From: CAYZJB01 sp964602985 | Lineage (GTDB): Bacteria; CLD3; SB21 | Length of the DNA: 64,000 nucleotides | Direction: 5' to 3' | NCBI GenBank assembly: GCA_964602985.1 | Contig: CAZRTJ010000007.1 | Coordinates: forward strand, 1 to 64,000 | Position numbers and translations under genes: made by a program | Notes under the pieces: generated by a model | Told to the model about the DNA's origin: nothing | Database searches by the model: none | Seen by the model: the letters and a program-made list of their open reading frames with translations, nothing else | Part shown: one piece after another, positions 58,823 to 64,000 of the stretch | How the letters are laid out: every line of letters starts with the position of its first letter | Position numbering within the stretch: position 1 is the first letter of the stretch

Positions 58823-59965
58823 TTAGGCGTTCAACACACTGCGTGCGATGACCACGCGTTGAATCTCCGACGTTCCTTCATAAATCTCGGTGATTTTGGC
58901 GTCTCGCATCATTCTTTCGACCGGATATTCCTTGGTATAGCCATATCCTCCATGCAACTGTACGGCCTGGGTCGTGACCCACATGGCTGACTCTGATGCA
59001 AACAGCTTGGCCATTGCGGCTTCCTTGCCGTACGGCTTCTTCTGATCACGCAACCAGCAGGCGCGATGGAGAAGCATCTTCGACGCATCGACGCGTGTGG
59101 CCATGTCCGCGATCTTGAATTCGTTGGCCTGAAATTTTGCAATCGGCTGACCGAATTGCTCTCGTGTCTTCGAGTACTGGATCGCCTGCTCCAAGGCGCC
59201 TTCGGCGATCCCGACCGCCTGAGCGGCAATGCCGATGCGGCCTCCGTCGAGGGTTTCCATCGCGATCTTGAATCCGAGACCTTCCTGGCCCAGGATGTTC
59301 TCTTTGGGAACCATGCAATTTTCAAATACGAGTTCCGTCGTGTCGGAGGCCCGGATGCCAAGCTTGTTTTCCTTCTTGCCGACCTTAAACCCGGGGAAGG
59401 ACTTTTCCACAATGAAGGCCGTGATGCCCTTCGTCTTTTGGCTTTTGTCCGTTCGGATGAAACAAACGACGTAATCAGACGAAGCCCCGTTGGTGACCCA
59501 CATCTTGGTCCCATTCACCAAGTAGTGGTCACCCTTCTTTTCCGCAAAACACTGAAGGCTCGCGGCATCGCTGCCACTCACGGATTCCGATAGACTGTAT
59601 GCGCCGAGCGCCTTGCCGGTGGCCAGGGGACGCAGGTATTTTTCCTTTTGGGCGTCGGTTCCGTACTTCTCGACGTTAAAACAAACCAGCGAGTTATTCA
59701 CACTGCAGATGGTCCCCACAGAGGCGTCCACCTTCGACAATTCCTGGATGACCAGTACGTAAGTCTGTGTATCCAACCCGGCGCCGCCCCATTTTTCGTC
59801 CACCATCATGCCCATGAAACCCAGCTCCCCCAGTTGGGCAACCGCCTCTGTCGGGAAAGCCTGTGCTTCATCGCGCTCCTGTGCATGTGGAGCCAGGTGT
59901 TCCTGCGCAAAATTCCGCGCAGTTTCCTGGATCATGAGTTGCTCTTCCGTTAGAGAAAAATCCAT
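58823..59965 (-). CDS. Acyl-CoA dehydrogenase
   Basis: A 380-residue FAD enzyme of the short-chain/branched acyl-CoA dehydrogenase group. Landmarks are FSLTEEQLMIQETARNFA, SLSESVSGSDAASLQ, KMWVTNGASSDYVVCF, QAVQLHGGYGYTKEYPVERM and the catalytic-base region RDAKITEIYEGTSEIQRVVI with Glu in YEGT. ATG 59965 is preferred over the TTG at 59971 because AAAGGA then stands at 9 nt. With the following leucine dehydrogenase it suggests use of branched-chain acyl-CoA, such as isobutyryl- or 2-methylbutyryl-CoA. Confidence 0.93.
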   Translation of the reverse strand: MDFSLTEEQLMIQETARNFAQEHLAPHAQERDEAQAFPTEAVAQLGELGFMGMMVDEKWGGAGLDTQTYVLVIQELSKVDASVGTICSVNNSLVCFNVEKYGTDAQKEKYLRPLATGKALGAYSLSESVSGSDAASLQCFAEKKGDHYLVNGTKMWVTNGASSDYVVCFIRTDKSQKTKGITAFIVEKSFPGFKVGKKENKLGIRASDTTELVFENCMVPKENILGQEGLGFKIAMETLDGGRIGIAAQAVGIAEGALEQAIQYSKTREQFGQPIAKFQANEFKIADMATRVDASKMLLHRACWLRDQKKPYGKEAAMAKLFASESAMWVTTQAVQLHGGYGYTKEYPVERMMRDAKITEIYEGTSEIQRVVIARSVLNA

Positions 59966-60202
59966 GATCAAGAATCCTTTGTGCTTTATGAAAAAATCAT
60001 GATTTCTGAAGGCCGAGCAATATAGTCAGGCACTCCAGAATAATCAAGTTTGCAATCGCCGATTTCGCGCATCCGTGATTTCCAGAGGCAGAGCGGTCGC
60101 GCTCCGGTGTGACATGTCCCCTGGAGACTCCGCTCATACACGCCGGCGAGTCGGGATGGAAATACGCCTTCAGAGGGCCGACGCGGCTTGTCTAACCCGT
60201 TC
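59966..60202. other. Intergenic region between acd and gldA operons
   Basis: Within the 300-nt divergent spacer (59966-60265) I find two promoters, listed separately, and a perfect 5-bp hairpin GAGCG/CGCTC (60091-60104, loop GTCG). No reading frame with ribosome site or recognisable protein is visible, and no tRNA or known RNA. The centre (60050-60180) could hold regulator sites, but I see no long palindrome. Confidence 0.5.
60019..60047 (-). promoter_or_regulatory. Promoter of acd-ldh-nusB operon
   Basis: On the minus strand TTGATT (60042-60047), 17 nt, TATATT (60019-60024). Predicted start near 60012, leader about 47 nt to ATG 59965. Confidence 0.6.
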
Positions 60203-60231
60203 TTGACATTTTTTGGGCCGTTTGATACTTT
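60203..60231 (+). promoter_or_regulatory. Promoter of gld ABC operon
   Basis: TTGACA (60203-60208), 17 nt, TACTTT (60226-60231), followed by a short leader with AAAGGAGA (60255-60262) before ATG 60266. It is one of the two consensus -35 boxes in this window. Confidence 0.7.
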
Positions 60232-60265
60232 CAGCCCGCTTTTTTTAGAGGGCTAAAGGAGACGT

Positions 60266-61207
60266 ATGATTCGTGTAGAAAATCTCGTCAAGGATTACGG
60301 AACCGTGCGGGCATTGCACGGGATCAGTTTTGAAGTGGGAGACGGGGAAATCGTTGGCTTCCTCGGACCGAACGGGGCAGGGAAATCCACGACCCTGAAG
60401 ATCGTCACATCGTTCCTGGCTCCTACGTCAGGGAACGTGTATGTCGATGATCTCAACATCCTCGAAGACTCGTTCGAAATCCGGCGACGCATCGGATACC
60501 TGCCGGAGCTAAATCCGCTCTATGCGGAAATGCGGGTGTATGACTATCTGGAATTCGTCGCGGCGACCCGGGAGATTCGCGGAAAGGATTTTCGCAAGCG
60601 ACTGGGCGAAGTTATCGACATGTGCGGCCTGAAAGGCGTGGTCCACAAAGGGATCGCCGAGCTGTCCAAAGGCTACCGCCAACGAGTGGGTCTGGCGCAG
60701 GCCATCTTCCACGATCCGGAAATCCTGATCCTGGACGAACCGTCCACCGGACTCGATCCCAATCAGATCGTCGAAATCCGCGAACTGATCAAACGCCTCG
60801 GCAAGAAGAAAACGCTCATCATGTCCAGCCACATCCTGCAGGAAATCCAAATGACGGCCAATCGAATGATTATTATCAACAAGGGCCAGATCGTCGCCAA
60901 CGGAACCACCGAGGAACTCATGAGCAGTTTCCAGGGCAAGACGGTTGTGCACCTGGAATTGCAGAACGCACCCGAAGATGTGGTCCGTTCGATGAGCCTG
61001 CCCGATGTGCGAATTACAAAAACCGCGGCCGGCGGCGGAGCCGTGAGCGTCAGCCTCGAATTTCCGAACACGGTCGATCGACGCAAGGAAATCTTCGAAT
61101 ACGCTGTCTCGCAGAAATGGATCATCACGGAAATGACGCGCCATCGAACCAGTCTGGAAGATATCTTCCGAACGCTGACGGTAGAAGGAGAAACGACCCA
61201 TGCATAA
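60266..61207 (+). CDS. ABC transporter ATP-binding protein, GldA-type
   Basis: A 313-residue ATPase. Walker A GPNGAGKSTT, signature LSKGYRQRVGLAQ, Walker B ILILDEPSTGLD and the switch His in MSSHILQE are all present, followed by a C-terminal domain of about 90 residues as in GldA/NosF-like proteins. It powers the membrane protein GldF encoded next (8-bp overlap). In Flavobacterium GldAFG supports gliding; in many other bacteria the same operon exists without gliding and the substrate is unknown. Confidence 0.93.
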   Translation: MIRVENLVKDYGTVRALHGISFEVGDGEIVGFLGPNGAGKSTTLKIVTSFLAPTSGNVYVDDLNILEDSFEIRRRIGYLPELNPLYAEMRVYDYLEFVAATREIRGKDFRKRLGEVIDMCGLKGVVHKGIAELSKGYRQRVGLAQAIFHDPEILILDEPSTGLDPNQIVEIRELIKRLGKKKTLIMSSHILQEIQMTANRMIIINKGQIVANGTTEELMSSFQGKTVVHLELQNAPEDVVRSMSLPDVRITKTAAGGGAVSVSLEFPNTVDRRKEIFEYAVSQKWIITEMTRHRTSLEDIFRTLTVEGETTHA

Positions 61208-61913
61208 CATCCGACTGATTTATCGCAAGGAAATGTCTGCGTTCTTTCACAGTCCCGTTGCCTACATCGTCTTGTTTGTGTTTGTTTTCATTACGGGATG
61301 GTTCTTCTCTCAGTTTTTCTTCTTGTCCAATCAGTCCGACCTGCGTTCGTTGTTCGAAGTTGTTCCGTGGGTCCTGATTTTCTTTGTACCCGCCATTACG
61401 ATGGGACAGATTGCCCGGGAAAGAGGGGCGGGGACGCTGGAGTTTTTGACCACCCTGCCGGTCACGGATTTGCAAATCGTGCTCGGTAAGTACTTGTCCG
61501 CTGTCGTGATGATCGGAATTGCCTTTTTGTTCACAGGCATGCATCTGATGACCCTGTTGGCGACGGGAACCAATGTAGACATAGGCGCTACGCTCGCGGG
61601 CTACCTGGGGCTCTTCCTGGCGGCAGCCGTTTACTCGGCCATCGGCGTGTTTGGGTCCTCGATAACAGGCAATCAGATCACAGCTTTTCTGATCAGTTTT
61701 CTGATCATCGCGATTCTCTGGTTCCTGGAAAAACTGCTTCTGTTCATGCCGGGATTCCTGGTCGGCGTTCTGCAGTACATCAGTATGGATTACCATCTGA
61801 GCAACATGTCCCGCGGGGTTCTGGATACGCGAAATCTGATTTACTTTGGATCCATGATCGCCTTCTTCCTGCTCCTGAGCACACGAATTCTTGAAATGAG
61901 GAAGTGGAGATAA
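61200..61913 (+). CDS. ABC-2 permease, GldF-type
   Basis: A 237-residue integral membrane protein with six hydrophobic segments (about 20-40, 58-78, 100-125, 138-160, 170-192, 212-232) and the N-terminal YRKEMSAFFHSPVAYIVL opening typical for GldF. RERGAGTLEFLTTLPV after the second helix is the usual coupling stretch of ABC-2 permeases. It starts within gldA and ends 1 nt before gldG. Confidence 0.92.
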   Translation: MHNIRLIYRKEMSAFFHSPVAYIVLFVFVFITGWFFSQFFFLSNQSDLRSLFEVVPWVLIFFVPAITMGQIARERGAGTLEFLTTLPVTDLQIVLGKYLSAVVMIGIAFLFTGMHLMTLLATGTNVDIGATLAGYLGLFLAAAVYSAIGVFGSSITGNQITAFLISFLIIAILWFLEKLLLFMPGFLVGVLQYISMDYHLSNMSRGVLDTRNLIYFGSMIAFFLLLSTRILEMRKWR

Positions 61914-61914
61914 C

Positions 61915-63486
61915 ATGCAGATTACAAATAAGAATCAGTTTTTGAACTACCTTCTCCTAGTCGGAGGAATCCTCGTATTGCTCAATCTCGTCGGCCGGAC
62001 GAGTTTTCTGCGCTGGGATATTACCGACGGCGGCATTTACAAATTATCCAGTTCCAGTAAGGACGTGATCGGTCATTTGGAGGAATCCCTGACGGCGAAG
62101 GTGTTTTATTCAGGCGATCTGCCAGGGCCGTACGCCAATTCGCGTCGATACCTGCAGGATCTGTTGGAGGAATTTGAGGCCTATTCCGGCGGGAAATTCC
62201 GATTCGAATTTATCAATCCCGATAAAGATCCAAAGGCCCAGGATCAGGCACGCACCTACAACATCCCTCCGGTCCAATTGCAGGCGCTGGAGAACGACAA
62301 GATGGAAATCAAGAACGTCTACATGGGCATGGTATTGAACTATCGCGACAAACGCGAGACCCTACCCGTCATCCAGGGCACGCAGGGATTGGAATACAAC
62401 ATCACGGCGACCATCAAGAAGGTGACCGCCAGCGGCCTGAAAACCATCGGGCTAATCAGTGAAGAAAACGAGGAGATTTCCACACAAAATCTGAATCAAT
62501 TCCTCTCGCAATTATACACCGTGCGGCGTGTGAATCTACACGTCCCTGTCGATCCCCAGGTGCAGGTCCTGTTGATGAATGGCGCGACCGATTCGATCCG
62601 CTCCGAAGGCCTGTATCATCTCGACCAATTTCTCATGCGCGGGGGTAAGCTATTCATTGGTCAGACGACGATCCGGGACATGCTGCAGCAGGGATTTGCC
62701 CTTCCCATCCAGTCGGATATTTTTTCGTTTCTGGAACACTACGGGGTGCGGGTCGGCACAGACCTGTTGATCGATCGCTCCTGCAGTCAGATCCAGGTTC
62801 AATCCCAGCAGGGCATGTTTGTCTTTCGAAATGCGATCGACTATCCGCCCTTTCCTTTGATCAAGAAATTCAACCGGGAGCACATGATTTCTGAAAACGC
62901 TTCCATAGCGCGGTTGTTTTTTTCCAATGAGCTGACGAAAGCGGAATCTTCGGATCCGGGCATCCTGTTCACGCCGCTGATGTATACATCCAGTCAGACG
63001 GGCATTCTGCAGCCCCAGCAGGGTTCGTTTTACATGATCAATCCATCGCAAAATCCGATGATGCAGGTGTTTCCCTTCCCGTCCAAGGTGGTTGCCGCAA
63101 TCGTGGAAGGCAAGGTCAAGAGCTACTTCGAAGCGGACACAGCCTTCAGCAAACGACCCGGCTTCATCTCCTCCTCCCAGTCGTCTTGCGAATTCGTCAT
63201 CGTTGCTGATAATCAATTCTTCAACGACCGCCGTGCAGGAGGGGCGGAGGAGAACGTTAATTTTATTCTGAATGTGGTGGATTATCTTGCGAACGATCGT
63301 GAATTGATCGCACTGCGAGCGCGGAACATCAAGATCCAACCGCTGGAGAATGTCAGCGACGGCGCGCGGCAGACGTGGAAATGGATCAATGTCGTGATCC
63401 CGGCGGTCCTGGTGTTGGTTCTCGGCGCATGGAATTGGCGTCGACAAAAAGCAAAACGAAAATCTTTGGAAGAAATGTATGGATAA
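61915..63486 (+). CDS. GldG-family auxiliary membrane protein
   Basis: A 523-residue protein with an N-terminal membrane helix (about 10-27), a large periplasmic domain with the GldG/ABC_transp_aux features (DGGIYKLSSSSKDVIGHL, VKVFYS-like segment LTAKVFYSGDLPG, FRFEFINPDKDP, GLEYNITATIKK), and a C-terminal helix (about 485-503) before a basic tail. It is thought to gate or regulate the GldAF transporter. Overlaps the DUF4340 gene by 8 bp. Confidence 0.92.
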   Translation: MQITNKNQFLNYLLLVGGILVLLNLVGRTSFLRWDITDGGIYKLSSSSKDVIGHLEESLTAKVFYSGDLPGPYANSRRYLQDLLEEFEAYSGGKFRFEFINPDKDPKAQDQARTYNIPPVQLQALENDKMEIKNVYMGMVLNYRDKRETLPVIQGTQGLEYNITATIKKVTASGLKTIGLISEENEEISTQNLNQFLSQLYTVRRVNLHVPVDPQVQVLLMNGATDSIRSEGLYHLDQFLMRGGKLFIGQTTIRDMLQQGFALPIQSDIFSFLEHYGVRVGTDLLIDRSCSQIQVQSQQGMFVFRNAIDYPPFPLIKKFNREHMISENASIARLFFSNELTKAESSDPGILFTPLMYTSSQTGILQPQQGSFYMINPSQNPMMQVFPFPSKVVAAIVEGKVKSYFEADTAFSKRPGFISSSQSSCEFVIVADNQFFNDRRAGGAEENVNFILNVVDYLANDRELIALRARNIKIQPLENVSDGARQTWKWINVVIPAVLVLVLGAWNWRRQKAKRKSLEEMYG

Positions 63487-63994
63487 AAAACGAAATCCCT
63501 GGCTGCCGTACCTCGCCATTCTGGCGATTCTGCTGATTTGGTTTGTATACAATCAGTTCAGCGGGAAACAGTATGAAGTGCAAATCCTTCCTCTCTTTGA
63601 CATCAAACCCGACAAGGTGACTCGCGTTGTGATTTCCAAAGATGGCGAACGAGTCACCCTTGTCCGCATGGACTCCACCTGGACTTTTGCCGAGCCGGAC
63701 ACGGGACGGCCGGCCGAATTCAGGATCGAACAATTCGAGAAAGATGTGCTCCGCGGTGAACGGGAAGGATCGATTACGTCCGATACAGCCGCGTACCGCT
63801 CATACGGAGTCGCGGACGATGCGATGCATTTGGAAATTTGGGCGGGTGACAATAAAGTGGGCGGGGTCCGGGTCGGGCGATCCGGAAAAGACTTCAGCTT
63901 GGAATATGTGCGATACGACGAGGATCCACATGTCTATCCAAGCCGTCAGCGAATGCTCAACAGAGTCGGATCGACCGCAGACTGGTGGCGATGA
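63479..63994 (+). CDS. Short DUF4340-domain membrane-anchored protein
   Basis: A 171-residue protein with one N-terminal membrane helix (about 9-25) and a periplasmic domain matching the first repeat of DUF4340: VTRVVISKDGERVTLVRMD, WTFAEPDTGRPA, YRSYGVADDAMHLEIWAGD. DUF4340 proteins usually follow gldG and are about 300 residues or more with two repeats; this one ends after one repeat at a regular TGA (63992-63994). It may be a natural short form or a truncated gene; what follows is outside the window. Confidence 0.8.
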   Translation: MDKKRNPWLPYLAILAILLIWFVYNQFSGKQYEVQILPLFDIKPDKVTRVVISKDGERVTLVRMDSTWTFAEPDTGRPAEFRIEQFEKDVLRGEREGSITSDTAAYRSYGVADDAMHLEIWAGDNKVGGVRVGRSGKDFSLEYVRYDEDPHVYPSRQRMLNRVGSTADWWR

Positions 63995-64000
63995 AGAGAT

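Noticed and set aside
60105..60117. TGTGACATG as a Crp-binding half-site near gldA
   Set aside because: The opposite half TCACA is missing at the required spacing, so it is not supported.
60233..60254. AGCCC/GGGCT hairpin before gldA as a riboswitch or terminator
   Set aside because: The stem is only 5 bp, its left arm lies at or before the predicted transcription start, and no T-run follows the right arm.

Overview
This window looks like chromosomal DNA from a free-living, Gram-negative-type bacterium of moderately high GC content. My best guess is an uncultured lineage of the FCB (Fibrobacteres-Chlorobi-Bacteroidetes) superphylum, such as Zixibacteria, KSB1 or Marinimicrobia-like groups. 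The signs are a subtilase with a C-terminal type IX-style sorting domain (11550-13157), a PorV-like outer-membrane barrel (8395-9633), a GldA/GldF/GldG-type ABC operon (60266-63994), PEGA-repeat Ser/Thr kinase and PATAN/roadblock signalling proteins, and squalene genes hpnCDE. The phylum is an inference. I see no insertion sequences, prophage, CRISPR array or integrase.

Layout. 1-426: four tRNAs (Gly partial, Leu, Val, Cys). 559-6209: translation block thrS-infC-rpmI-rplT-pheS, a small membrane protein, ridA and a lipid kinase; infC appears to start at AUC. 6284-9633: a large lipoprotein and an outer-membrane barrel. 9624-13157: mogA, cysteine desulfurase, subtilase. 13133-18906 (minus): Ser/Thr kinase with PEGA repeats, TPR lipoprotein, FHA-GAF-adenylate cyclase, LeuA-like enzyme. 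19014-22340: hpnC-hpnD-hpnE-peroxiredoxin. 22337-26523 (minus): epimerase, glycosyltransferase, alpha-glucan phosphorylase. 26666-30435: histidine kinase, receiver, comF, nitrilase, lipid kinase. 30481-31182: crp. 31264-43039: eleven genes in one chain joined by 1-, 4- or 7-nt overlaps or a 4-nt gap (histidine kinase, Receiver-PATAN-roadblock regulator, PHP phosphoesterase, a divergent RelA/SpoT-like nucleotidyltransferase, glycosyltransferase, HAD, methyltransferase, pyrimidine phosphorylase, ECF sigma, LiaF/toast-rack-like protein, TPR). 43031-50364: TPR lipoprotein, polA, a dicarboxylate symporter, Cys-type ccmE, ruvC, lipoprotein, DUF2520. 50479-51970: a coupled cluster with DUF2203 and a RelA/SpoT-type HD protein. 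51983-54353 (minus): a compact V4R-ParA-V4R-small protein operon. 54421-59965 (minus): acyl-CoA dehydrogenase, leucine dehydrogenase, nusB, radical SAM activase, GAF-SpoIIE phosphatase, FecR-like protein. 60266-63994: gld ABC transporter.

How the genes may work together. The Ser/Thr kinase, its FHA-linked cyclase and the distant crp suggest a phosphorylation-to-cAMP-to-transcription route. The RelA/SpoT-like synthetase fold (35275-36324), its PHP neighbour and the stand-alone HD protein (51102-51764) hint at unusual alarmone-type nucleotide metabolism. The V4R-ParA-V4R operon has no ParB and no obvious cargo and is the best candidate here for an undescribed positioning or switching system. 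Several transcription units (cysteine desulfurase, crp, DUF2520, hpnC, polA) have a well-formed TTGnnn-N16/17-TAnnnT promoter whose -10 box ends only 6-11 nt before ATG and no Shine-Dalgarno, so leaderless or nearly leaderless translation appears common. Convergent operons usually overlap or abut at their stop codons, leaving no room for intrinsic terminators. All functional calls come from motif reading by eye; no database search was run.
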